NCBI RefSeq assembly: GCF_000949135.2 | Contig: NZ_JTAN02000003.1 | Location: forward strand, 62,001 to 126,000 | DNA length: 64,000 nt | Direction: 5' to 3' | Source: Burkholderia sp. USMB20 | Lineage (GTDB): Bacteria > Pseudomonadota > Gammaproteobacteria > Burkholderiales > Burkholderiaceae | Part shown: positions 9,081 to 16,602 of the stretch, in pieces | Numbering within the stretch: the first letter of the stretch is position 1 | How the letters are laid out: each line of letters starts with the position of its first letter | The notes under the pieces: generated by a model | The model's input: the letters and a program-made list of their open reading frames with translations, nothing else | Databases searched by the model: none | Told to the model about the DNA's origin: nothing | Made by a program: the position numbers and the translations under genes

Positions 9081-10518
9081 CGCGTGCCTCGTCGGGAATC
9101 GCCGCGACATCGTCGCCCGCGAGTGCGGCGGAGATCGGGAACGGCTTCACCGGCGGTTGCGCGCGCAACCGGCCGACGTCCGCGAGCGCGCGGCCGGTTT
9201 CCGCGGCGAGCACGAGTGCGGTCGCGTCGCCGCACATGCGGCCCTGGCAGCGGCCCATCCCGGCGCGTGTCAGCGCCTTCAGCCGGTTCAGCTCGGTCGC
9301 TTCGCCACCGCGGATGCAGCGTCGCAGCGTACCCGCGTCGATTTCCTCGCAGCGGCACACGATCGTGTCGTCCGGGCAGCGCGCGGCGAGTGCGGCGGGC
9401 GGCGCGAACGCCGCTTCGAGGCCGGCACGGAACGCGCCGAGCCGGGCGAGCGTGCGATCGAGCGTCGCTACATCGGGCTTGCCGGCCAGCGACGGCGACG
9501 ACGACGGCATCGCGATTCCCGCATCCGCGAGCAGCGCGAGCGCCGCGCGTCGCCCGGACGCCTCGGCCGCGTCGGCGCCTGCGATGCCGGCACCGTCGCC
9601 CGCCACGTAGATGCCGCGCACCGACGTGCGGCCGGCCGCATCGCGTTCGGGCAGCCATGCGCGGTTGAGCGGATCGAAACGGAACCGGCAGCCGGCGAGA
9701 TCCGCGAGCTGGGTCTCGGAACGCAGCCCGAAGCCGAGGCCGAGCGCATCGCAGTCGAGCATCCGCGGCGGCGCGTCGCCGCCGGCCGCGCGCCATGCGA
9801 GGCCCGTTACGTGCCGCTCGCCGAGCACGCGCTCGAGCGTAACGCCGGTTTCGATCGCGACGCCGTGCGCGCGCAGCCAGCCGATGTAGTACAGCCCCTT
9901 CGCGAATGTGGACGGCATGCGCAGCAGGGCGGGCGTCGCGGCAGCCTGCCGGCGCAGCGGGCTCGTGTCGAGCACGGCCGCGACCTGCGCGCCGGCCTTC
10001 GCGTACTGATAGGCGACGAGATACAGCAACGGCCCCGTGCCCGCGAACACGATGCGGCTGCCGATCGCGCAGCCCTGCGCCTTCAGCGCGACCTGCGCGC
10101 CGCCGAGCGTATAGACGCCCGCGAGCGTCCACCCCGGTACCGGCAGCATGCGATCGGTCGCGCCGCTCGCGACGATCAGGTGCGAGAACGGCACGGTCGT
10201 TTCGCGGCCGTCCTGCAGCGTGTCGACGCGGCCCGCGCCGCACGCCCAGGCGAGCGTGTTCGGCCGATAGTCGACGTGCGGCAGCAACGCGGCCATCGTG
10301 CGGTGCACGGCATCGGCCTTCGCGGCCTCGAAGCCGTACAGCACGCGCTTGCCGCGCGCGAACGCGCCGTCGGCCGGCGGCTGGCGATAGATCTGCCCGC
10401 CCCAGCGCGCGTTCTCGTCGATCACGACGGGGCGCAGCCCCGCGTCGACCAGCGCCTCGGCCGCGCGCACGCCGGCCGGCCCCGCGCCGACGATCACCGG
10501 TCGCAGTGCGTCGCTCAT
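9073..10518 (-). CDS. NAD(P)/FAD-dependent oxidoreductase with C-terminal BFD-like [2Fe-2S] domain (OoxA/HcnB-like)
   Basis: A 481-residue flavoprotein. Residues ~5-330 form a pyridine-nucleotide-disulphide-type fold with the FAD motif VIVGAGPAGVRAAEAL near the N-terminus and a second nucleotide site further on. The C-terminus (~residues 380-460) is a BFD-like Fe-S domain with Cys in TIVCRCEEID and GRCQGRMCG, four cysteines in the expected C-x-C...C-x4-C pattern. It matches the second subunit of opine oxidase, hydrogen-cyanide synthase and hydroxyproline dehydrogenase. Its start overlaps the ferredoxin-like subunit by 4 bases. Confidence 0.9.
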   Translation of the reverse strand: MSDALRPVIVGAGPAGVRAAEALVDAGLRPVVIDENARWGGQIYRQPPADGAFARGKRVLYGFEAAKADAVHRTMAALLPHVDYRPNTLAWACGAGRVDTLQDGRETTVPFSHLIVASGATDRMLPVPGWTLAGVYTLGGAQVALKAQGCAIGSRIVFAGTGPLLYLVAYQYAKAGAQVAAVLDTSPLRRQAAATPALLRMPSTFAKGLYYIGWLRAHGVAIETGVTLERVLGERHVTGLAWRAAGGDAPPRMLDCDALGLGFGLRSETQLADLAGCRFRFDPLNRAWLPERDAAGRTSVRGIYVAGDGAGIAGADAAEASGRRAALALLADAGIAMPSSSPSLAGKPDVATLDRTLARLGAFRAGLEAAFAPPAALAARCPDDTIVCRCEEIDAGTLRRCIRGGEATELNRLKALTRAGMGRCQGRMCGDATALVLAAETGRALADVGRLRAQPPVKPFPISAALAGDDVAAIPDEARDE

Positions 10519-10862
10519 GATGCGTCTCCGGCCGTGGCGGGCTGCGCGCCGGTGAGAATCCGCATGCCATCGGCGATCGGCGTCGAGCATGCGCGCACGC
10601 GGGCGCCGGCCTCGGTGCGGACCCAGCAGTCCTGGCACGCGCCGATCAGGCAGAAGCCCGCGCGCGGCTTGCCGCTGAATTCGCTCACGCGCAGGCGGCG
10701 CTGCGCGACGAGGATCGCGGTGAGCACGGTGTCGCCGGCGAGCGCCTGCGCGGGCCGGCCGTCGAGCGTGAACGCGACGGCGGCGCGCTCGCGTTCGGCG
10801 ACGCGCACGAATTGCGCACCGTCGTCCGCGTTGTCGGTGGAGCGAGAAACGAATGTCGTCAT
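10515..10862 (-). CDS. (2Fe-2S)-binding protein, small dehydrogenase subunit (HcnA-like)
   Basis: A 115-residue plant-type ferredoxin-like subunit. The Fer2-type cysteine cluster is visible as GFCLIGACQDCWV with a fourth Cys about 14 residues on (ACSTP). The preceding segment (AVAFTLDGRPAQALAGDTV) is the beta-grasp fold. Small proteins of this type are the gamma subunit of three-part flavoprotein dehydrogenases. The start codon shares one base with the stop of the permease gene (TGATG), and the stop overlaps the next subunit by 4 bases, so it is certainly co-translated with both. Confidence 0.88.
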   Translation of the reverse strand: MTTFVSRSTDNADDGAQFVRVAERERAAVAFTLDGRPAQALAGDTVLTAILVAQRRLRVSEFSGKPRAGFCLIGACQDCWVRTEAGARVRACSTPIADGMRILTGAQPATAGDAS

Positions 10863-11656
10863 CAGTGTTGGCCGATCAGGATGCGGTTCAGGCCGTACAC
10901 GCGATCGAGCAGCAGCATCGCGGCGGCGGTGATGAAGATGACCAGCGCCGATACCGACGCCATCATCGGATCGATCGATTCGGTCGCATACATGTACATG
11001 CGCACCGGCAGCGTGACCGTCTGCGGCGACGTGACGAAGATCGACATCGTCAGCTCGTCGAAGCTGTTGATGAACGCGAGCAGCCAGCCGCCGGTGATGC
11101 CAGGCAGGATCATCGGCAGCGTGATGCGGCGGAAAGTCATCCACGGATCGGCGCCGAGCGAGCATGCGGCCTGTTCGACGCTGCGGTCGAGGCCCGCGAC
11201 GGACGCGAGCACGAGCCGCATCACGAACGGCGTGATGACGATCATGTGCGCGAGCACCAGCCATGCGAACGAGCCGGTCGCGCCGATCAGCGCGAAGAAG
11301 CGCAGCAGCGCGATGCCGAGCACGAGGCCGGGAATCACGAGCGGCGACAGCAACAGGCCGTTCAGGAACGCGCGGCCGGGAAAGGTCGCGCGGCCGATCG
11401 CGAGCCCGGCGGGCAACGCGATCGCGAGCGACAGCGTCGCCGACGCGAACGCGAGCTTCACGCTGTTGACGAACGCGGTGACGAAGTCCGGATAGTCGAG
11501 GATCGCGCGGAACCAGCGCAGCGACAACCCGTGCGTCGGCAGCGTCAGCGTTTCTTCGGGCGTGAACGCGACCAGCACGACGATCGCGAGCGGCGCGAGC
11601 ACGAACAGGATCACGAGCGTATGGAACGCCAGCGCAATGGGGCCGTTCTTTCTCAT
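10862..11656 (-). CDS. ABC transporter permease (PotC-like)
   Basis: A 264-residue inner-membrane permease with six predicted helices. The BPD_transp_1 EAA loop is visible as EQAACSLGADPWMTFRRITLP, followed by the usual helix with ILPGITGGW. In spermidine/putrescine-type systems this is the second permease, pairing with the PotB-like protein. Its start overlaps the upstream permease stop by 4 bases. Confidence 0.92.
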   Translation of the reverse strand: MRKNGPIALAFHTLVILFVLAPLAIVVLVAFTPEETLTLPTHGLSLRWFRAILDYPDFVTAFVNSVKLAFASATLSLAIALPAGLAIGRATFPGRAFLNGLLLSPLVIPGLVLGIALLRFFALIGATGSFAWLVLAHMIVITPFVMRLVLASVAGLDRSVEQAACSLGADPWMTFRRITLPMILPGITGGWLLAFINSFDELTMSIFVTSPQTVTLPVRMYMYATESIDPMMASVSALVIFITAAAMLLLDRVYGLNRILIGQH

Positions 11657-12651
11657 CGGGAAGCGCCTCCGAGGCTGCGCGCGTAGCGGCGTTCGAGCAC
11701 GCGGTAGTAGGTGAGCATCACGACGAGGTTCGCGACCAGCAACAGCACCGCGATCGTCGCGCCGAGCGGCCAGTTCAGCGAGCCGAGGAATTCGTCGTAG
11801 ACGGCGGTTGCCGCGACCTTCAGGCGGCGTCCGCCGAGCAGGCCGGGGATCGCGAAGGCGCTCGCCGACAGCCCGAACACCATCAGGCTGCCCGACAGCA
11901 CGCCGGGCATCAGCTGCGGCACGACGATGCGGCGCAGCGTCGTGAACGGCGACGCGCCGAGCGACAGCGCCGCGTGCTCGGTCTGCGGATCGAGCCGCTG
12001 CAGTGCCGTCCAGACGGGAATCACCATGAACGGCAGCATCACGTGGACGAGCGCGATCACGATCGCGAACGTCGTGTACTCGAGCTTGTACGGCCCGAGG
12101 CCGACGAGCCCGAGTGCCTGGTTCACGAGCCCGGTCGTGTTCAGCAGCATGCTCCAGCCGAACGCGCGCACGACGACCGACACGAGCAGCGGAGCAAGGA
12201 TGACGAGCAGGAACAGCGAGCGCCACGGATCGCGCATCTTCGACAGCACGTACGCTTCGGGCGTGCCGATCGCGACGCAGATCGCGGTGGTCAGCGCGGC
12301 GATGCCGAACGTGCGCGCGAAGATCGTGTGGAAGTACGACGAGCCGAGCACCTCCGCGTAGTTGCCGAGCTGGAAGGCGGCGATCGGGCCGGTGGCCGGG
12401 TCGTAACGGTAGAACGTGAGCGCGAAGGTCATCGCGAGCGGCACGAGCACGAGCGCGGCGAACAGCGCGAACGCGGGCGCGCACATCAGCCACAGCGGCG
12501 CGTGCGCACGCCACGTCGCGCGCAGCGCAACGCCGCCGGTGCGAAGCGGAACGGCGTCGGCCGCGTTGGCCGCCGCGGTCGCGGCCGCGCCCGATGGCGC
12601 GAGCCCGGCCGGCGCGCCGTCGGTCGAAGGCGGACGGGTAGGCTGTCGCAT
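11653..12651 (-). CDS. ABC transporter permease (PotB-like)
   Basis: A 332-residue permease. The first ~45 residues are an Ala/Pro-rich cytoplasmic extension, longer than usual for PotB; six helices follow, with the EAA loop EHAALSLGASPFTTLRRIVVP and LMPGVLSGS. The start codon directly abuts the ATPase stop (TGA then ATG), so the two are coupled. The extended N-terminus may instead mean that translation begins later, but no better start is evident. Confidence 0.9.
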   Translation of the reverse strand: MRQPTRPPSTDGAPAGLAPSGAAATAAANAADAVPLRTGGVALRATWRAHAPLWLMCAPAFALFAALVLVPLAMTFALTFYRYDPATGPIAAFQLGNYAEVLGSSYFHTIFARTFGIAALTTAICVAIGTPEAYVLSKMRDPWRSLFLLVILAPLLVSVVVRAFGWSMLLNTTGLVNQALGLVGLGPYKLEYTTFAIVIALVHVMLPFMVIPVWTALQRLDPQTEHAALSLGASPFTTLRRIVVPQLMPGVLSGSLMVFGLSASAFAIPGLLGGRRLKVAATAVYDEFLGSLNWPLGATIAVLLLVANLVVMLTYYRVLERRYARSLGGASR

Positions 12652-13734
12652 TCAGGCCTCCCGGCGCATCACGCGCACCGCGTCGCTGTGCCAGTCGACG
12701 CCGACCGGCGCGCCTTCCGCGAGCGGCTCCGCGCCTTCGTTCTGGCAGCACACGAGCACTTCGCCGAGCGCGCTGTCGACGCGGTACAGCCACTGGCTGC
12801 CGAGGAAGAAGCGGCTCGTGACGGTCGCGGCGAAGCGGCCCGCGCCGGGTGCGCACAGTCGTAGCTTCTCGGGACGGATGCACACCGACACGGCATCGCC
12901 GATGCGCACGTCGCGCTCGCGCGCCGGCAGGTGCACGGTGCGGCCGGTCTCCGCGAGATCGTGGCCGAGATCGATGCGGATCGCGTCGCCGTCGTGCGCG
13001 ACGATCGTGCCGGGCAGCAGGTTCGCCTTGCCGATGAACTGCGACACGAAGTGGTTCTCCGGGCGTTCGTACGCGCGGTACGGCGTGTCCGTCTGCGTGA
13101 TGCGGCCGGCTTCCATCACGACCACGCGATCGCTGATCGACAGCGCTTCCGATTGATCGTGCGTGACCATGATCGTCGTCGTGCCGATCTTGCGCTGGAT
13201 CGCGCGCAGTTCGAACTGCATCTCCTCGCGCAGCTTCGCGTCGAGGTTCGACATCGGCTCGTCGAGCAGCAGCACCGGCGGCTCGATCACCACGGCGCGC
13301 GCGATCGCGACGCGCTGCCGCTGCCCGCCGGACAATTCACGCGGAAAGCGGTGCGCGAGCGCATCGAGGCGCACGAGCGCGAGCGCCGCGCGGATGCGCT
13401 CGGCGCGCTCCGCCTTGTCGACGCCGCGCATGTCGAGCCCGAAGCCGACGTTCTCCGCGACGCTCATGTGCGGAAACAGCGCATAGCTCTGGAACACGAT
13501 GCCGAGCCCGCGGCGGTTCGGCTTCATGTGCGTGATGTCCTGCCCGTCGAGCGCGATGCGGCCGCGGGTGACGTCGACGAAGCCGGCGATCATCTGCAGC
13601 GTCGTGGTCTTGCCGCAGCCCGACGGCCCGAGCAGCGACACGAATTCGCCTTGTTCGACCGACAGGTTGACGTCGGCGACGGCGGTGAGCGCGCCGAACG
13701 ATTTCGTCAGATCCGTAAGCGTGAGAAACGACAT
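12652..13734 (-). CDS. ABC transporter ATP-binding protein (PotA-like)
   Basis: A 360-residue ATPase and first gene of the operon. The Walker A motif is GPSGCGKTTT, the signature LSGGQRQRVAIARA, and Walker B VLLLDEPMSNLD, followed by the H-loop VTHDQ. The C-terminal ~120 residues form the TOBE regulatory domain (IRPEKLRL). I start at MSFLTLTD, which has a GGAG about nine bases upstream, rather than a Met nine residues earlier. It energises import by the two downstream permeases. The 294-base gap to the divergent IclR gene holds three candidate operators. Confidence 0.93.
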   Translation of the reverse strand: MSFLTLTDLTKSFGALTAVADVNLSVEQGEFVSLLGPSGCGKTTTLQMIAGFVDVTRGRIALDGQDITHMKPNRRGLGIVFQSYALFPHMSVAENVGFGLDMRGVDKAERAERIRAALALVRLDALAHRFPRELSGGQRQRVAIARAVVIEPPVLLLDEPMSNLDAKLREEMQFELRAIQRKIGTTTIMVTHDQSEALSISDRVVVMEAGRITQTDTPYRAYERPENHFVSQFIGKANLLPGTIVAHDGDAIRIDLGHDLAETGRTVHLPARERDVRIGDAVSVCIRPEKLRLCAPGAGRFAATVTSRFFLGSQWLYRVDSALGEVLVCCQNEGAEPLAEGAPVGVDWHSDAVRVMRREA

Positions 13735-13850
13735 GGAGCACTCCGGGTTCGCACACCGCATGGCCGGTGCGTCATTGACGCGGACTCTAGCCAGCCATAT
13801 TTCGGAGCGTCAATTTGGAATTCTGCTCAACGAGATGAATTTCAGAAAAA

Positions 13851-13865
13851 TTCCAGTGAACGGAA
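13851..13865. promoter_or_regulatory. Candidate IclR operator, site 1
   Basis: TTCCAGTGAACGGAA, an interrupted palindrome (TTCC-N7-GGAA) in a locally AT-richer stretch between the ABC operon and the divergent IclR gene. Two close variants lie further along the same gap. Binding is inferred from position and repetition. Confidence 0.5.
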
Positions 13866-13891
13866 TGCTTTGCCGAGTCGCCGGCAAATCG

Positions 13892-13906
13892 TTCCGTTGA
13901 ATGAAG
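13892..13906. promoter_or_regulatory. Candidate IclR operator, site 2
   Basis: TTCCGTTGAATGAAG, sharing the pattern TTCC-[AG][GT]T-N-AA-[CT]-G with site 1 and differing from site 3 at only two of 15 positions. It lies in the middle of the divergent intergenic region. Confidence 0.5.
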
Positions 13907-13995
13907 GGCGGGCAGGTGGTGAAAGACGCGCGTCAATCCCGTGCACACCCGGATGCCGCGCGCATTTTGGCGACACGACAATGGCAGCTGATGTA

Positions 13996-14010
13996 TTCCG
14001 TTCAATGAAA
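13996..14010. promoter_or_regulatory. Candidate IclR operator, site 3
   Basis: TTCCGTTCAATGAAA, nearly identical to site 2 and 104 bases from it. It ends 18 bases before the IclR start codon, just 5' of the GAGGAG ribosome-binding site, a position that would fit autoregulation. Confidence 0.5.
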
Positions 14011-14028
14011 TCATCGAGGAGAATCCGC

Positions 14029-14919
14029 ATGCAGGAACCGCATTCGCCCGGAACGTCGCGTGCCGTACGCATGCCGGCCGCGGACGAGGACGCCGCCGTC
14101 GATGCGGCCGGCGCGCCGGGCACCGGCATGCTGCAGCGTGCGTTCGCGATCCTGCGCGCGCTGGCCGGCATGCAGCAGGACGGCGTGCGCGTCACGCACC
14201 TCGCGAAGGCCGTCGGCCTCACGCAGGGCACCGCGCACCGGATCCTGCAATCGCTGATCGCCGAAGGGATGGTCGAGCAGGACGAACAGTCGAAGCTGTA
14301 CCGGCTGAGCGTCGACTTCTTCGCGCTCGCCGCGCTGGCCGGCAACCCGAGCAGCATGCGCACGCTGTGCCGGCCTGCGCTGCTGCGGCTGTGCGCAAGC
14401 CTCGGCGAGACGATCTTCCTGCTCGTGAAGAGCGGCTTCGACGCGGTGTGTCTCGATCTGTGCGAAGGCCCGTTCCCGATCCGTTCGTTCACCGGGGACA
14501 TCGGCGGGCGCATTGCGCTCGGCGTCGGGCAGGGCAGCCTCGCGATCCTCGCGTTCCTGCCGGAAGCCGAGCGCGAGGAAGTGATCCGCTTCAACGTGCC
14601 GCGCATTCGCGGTTACGGCGTGCTCGACGAGGTCTACCTGCGCACCGAGATCGAGCGCGTGCGCGAGCTCGGCTACGCGGGCCGCAACAGCGGCGTGCTC
14701 GACGGGATGGCCGGCGTCGCGGTGCCGATCCTCGATCGCACCGGCTACCCGGTCGGCGCGCTGAGCGTTGGCACGCTGGCGTCGCGGCTCGGCGACGACC
14801 GGATGCCGATGGTCGTCGAGCTGCTCCGGCGCCAGGCCGATGCGATCGGCCCGCGCACGAATCCGTTCGACGCCGCGTTGCGGCGGCCGATGCACGGTCT
14901 ATCCGGGAAAACCGCATAG
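14029..14919 (+). CDS. IclR-family transcriptional regulator
   Basis: A 296-residue IclR protein. The winged HTH lies at about residues 40-95 (MLQRAFAILRALAG, then VTHLAKAVGLTQGTAHRILQSL). The effector-binding domain follows, with FLLVKSGFDAVCLDL and the conserved C-terminal GLDGMAGVAVPI-like segment (VLDGMAGVAVPILDR). The ATG follows a GAGGAG site at good spacing. It is divergent from the seven-gene ABC/dehydrogenase operon and is the obvious candidate for its substrate-responsive control. The porin and symporter genes that follow on the same strand may also belong to its regulon. Confidence 0.92.
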   Translation: MQEPHSPGTSRAVRMPAADEDAAVDAAGAPGTGMLQRAFAILRALAGMQQDGVRVTHLAKAVGLTQGTAHRILQSLIAEGMVEQDEQSKLYRLSVDFFALAALAGNPSSMRTLCRPALLRLCASLGETIFLLVKSGFDAVCLDLCEGPFPIRSFTGDIGGRIALGVGQGSLAILAFLPEAEREEVIRFNVPRIRGYGVLDEVYLRTEIERVRELGYAGRNSGVLDGMAGVAVPILDRTGYPVGALSVGTLASRLGDDRMPMVVELLRRQADAIGPRTNPFDAALRRPMHGLSGKTA

Positions 14920-15072
14920 GCGCGTCGCGCGTTACCGTTTCGTCAGCTTGCTTACGCGAGCCATTCATGTCTGAGCAGAATGCGCCGCGTCCGGCGGGCT
15001 TCCATGCTTTCTATCGGCTTGCAGACGCGCGCATTCGCCGCCCGTTTCCCCTTCATCCGTCTCCATTCGATT

Positions 15073-15093
15073 TTCAACTGCCGCCCAGTTGAA
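15073..15093. promoter_or_regulatory. Perfect 8+8 palindrome upstream of the porin
   Basis: TTCAACTG-CCGCC-CAGTTGAA is a perfect inverted repeat about 120 bases before the porin start. Its size and spacing suit a dimeric regulator. The binding protein is unknown. Confidence 0.45.
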
Positions 15094-15117
15094 CATTTCA
15101 TTTCTTGATGCGACTGC

Positions 15118-15136
15118 GGCTGGATACCATCCAGCC
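15118..15136. promoter_or_regulatory. Second perfect palindrome upstream of the porin
   Basis: GGCTGGAT-ACC-ATCCAGCC is a perfect 8+8 inverted repeat with a 3-base centre, 25 bases downstream of the first palindrome. It resembles GntR-type operators in form. As RNA it could also form a small hairpin. Confidence 0.45.
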
Positions 15137-15213
15137 ACTGTCTATACAAGCCGACCGGCGCGTATGGCCAGCATCAACAAAACACAACATCGACAAGACG
15201 GTTTGGAGAGGAG

Positions 15214-16350
15214 ATGACGGAGATGGTGCGAACGATGGGCAGGAAGACGGGCGTCGCGTGCATGAGCGCAGCCATGGCGATGAGTTTCGCCGGCGCCGCG
15301 CACGCGCAGTCGACGGTAACGCTGTACGGGATCGTCGACGCCGGCGTGACCTACACGAACAATTCGAAGGGCCATGCGCTGTGGCAGTTCACGGGCGGCA
15401 ACGAATCGGGCCCGCGCTGGGGCTTGATCGGCAGCGAGGATCTCGGCGGCGGCCTGAAGGCGAACTTCCGGCTCGAGAACGGCTTCAACGTCGCGAACGG
15501 CGCGCTCGGGCAGGGCGGCCGGATGTTCGGCCGCTCCGCGTGGGTCGGCCTGAGCGGCGCGAGCTGGGGCGCGGTGACGCTCGGCCGCCAGTACAACTCG
15601 ACGCAGGACATTCTCGGCTCGCTGCAGATGAGCAGCTTCCTCGCGCAGTACTCGACGCACCCGTTCGACAACGACGACATCAACAATAGTTTCCGCACCA
15701 ACAACGCGGTCAAGTACGTGTCGCCGACGATCGCGGGCCTGCAGGCGAACCTGATGTACGGGTTCTCGAATTCGACGGGCTTCTCGAACGACAACTCGTG
15801 GAGCGCCGGCATCACCTATACGCACGGGCCGCTCAATGCAGGCGCCGCCTATGCGCGCGTGAACCATCCGGCGGCCAGCGCGACGGGCGCCGTTGCGTCC
15901 GACAACTACTACCCGGGCTCGGCGTCGGTGTTCGGCGCCGGCCTGTCGAGCGCGGTGCGCCAGCAGATCTGGGGCGCGGGCGGCAATTACACGATCGGCG
16001 CGGCGACGCTCGGGCTGCTGTACACGGGCTCGAACTTCGGCCAGGCGACGGGCGGTGCGCTGCGCTTCAACAACTACGAAGGCAGCGTGCGCTACCTGAT
16101 CACGCCCGCGCTGATGGCCGCGGCCGGCTACACCTATACGAAGGTCGCGCGCGGCGCCGACGACGGTCACTACCAGCAGGTGTCGGCCGGCCTGCAGTAC
16201 CTGCTGTCGAAGCGCACCGACGTGTACGTGAACGGCTTCTACCAGAAGGCGTCGTCGGGCGTGGGCCACGCGTGGATCGACGGGACCGACGGGCCGTCGT
16301 CGACGACGTCGCAGGTGGCGGTGGTGGTCGGCATCCGCCAGAAGTTCTGA
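15214..16350 (+). CDS. Outer-membrane porin (Porin_4 type)
   Basis: A 378-residue trimeric porin. The signal peptide ends ...FAGAAHAQS and the mature start TVTLYGIVDAGVTY is the classic Burkholderia porin beginning; LIGSEDLGGGLKANF and a C-terminal IRQKF complete the pattern. A second ATG three codons later has better spacing from the GGAGAGGAG ribosome-binding site, because the first ATG abuts it, so the true start may be MVRTMG. It precedes the DUF3311/symporter pair and probably admits the symporter's substrate. Confidence 0.93.
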   Translation: MTEMVRTMGRKTGVACMSAAMAMSFAGAAHAQSTVTLYGIVDAGVTYTNNSKGHALWQFTGGNESGPRWGLIGSEDLGGGLKANFRLENGFNVANGALGQGGRMFGRSAWVGLSGASWGAVTLGRQYNSTQDILGSLQMSSFLAQYSTHPFDNDDINNSFRTNNAVKYVSPTIAGLQANLMYGFSNSTGFSNDNSWSAGITYTHGPLNAGAAYARVNHPAASATGAVASDNYYPGSASVFGAGLSSAVRQQIWGAGGNYTIGAATLGLLYTGSNFGQATGGALRFNNYEGSVRYLITPALMAAAGYTYTKVARGADDGHYQQVSAGLQYLLSKRTDVYVNGFYQKASSGVGHAWIDGTDGPSSTTSQVAVVVGIRQKF

Positions 16351-16389
16351 TGCGCTGACGCGTTCGCGCGTCTTCCGGAGGAGACATAG

Positions 16390-16602
16390 ATGAAATTCAG
16401 ACTGTTGCTGGCGGCGCTGCCGTTCGTCGGGATGTACATCGGCGGCTCGATCGCCGAGGTGCGGCCGCTGCTGTTCGGCCTGCCGTTCCTGCTCGTGTGG
16501 AACCTGATCTGGATGGCGGCGACCGCCGCGATCCTCGCGATCCTGTTCCACCTCGACGAGCGCGACGCGGCCCGCGACGGCCGCACGGGAGACGCGCGAT
16601 GA
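16390..16602 (+). CDS. DUF3311 family small membrane protein
   Basis: A 70-residue protein with two hydrophobic helices (about residues 5-22 and 30-53) and the PFLLVWNLIWM segment typical of DUF3311. Family members are usually encoded immediately upstream of a sodium/solute symporter, as here with a 4-base overlap, and are thought to be accessory to it. No biochemical role is established. Confidence 0.85.
   Translation: MKFRLLLAALPFVGMYIGGSIAEVRPLLFGLPFLLVWNLIWMAATAAILAILFHLDERDAARDGRTGDAR

Noticed and set aside
7929-10862. Hydrogen cyanide synthase hcnABC.
   Set aside because: The three-subunit pattern fits, but the gene order relative to transporters and the general homology to opine and hydroxyproline dehydrogenases make cyanide synthesis an unsupported guess.
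9157-10932. A long rightward frame (about 590 codons) opposite the flavoprotein genes.
   Set aside because: It is an Arg/Ala-rich antisense frame of the kind common in GC-rich DNA, with no recognisable domain.
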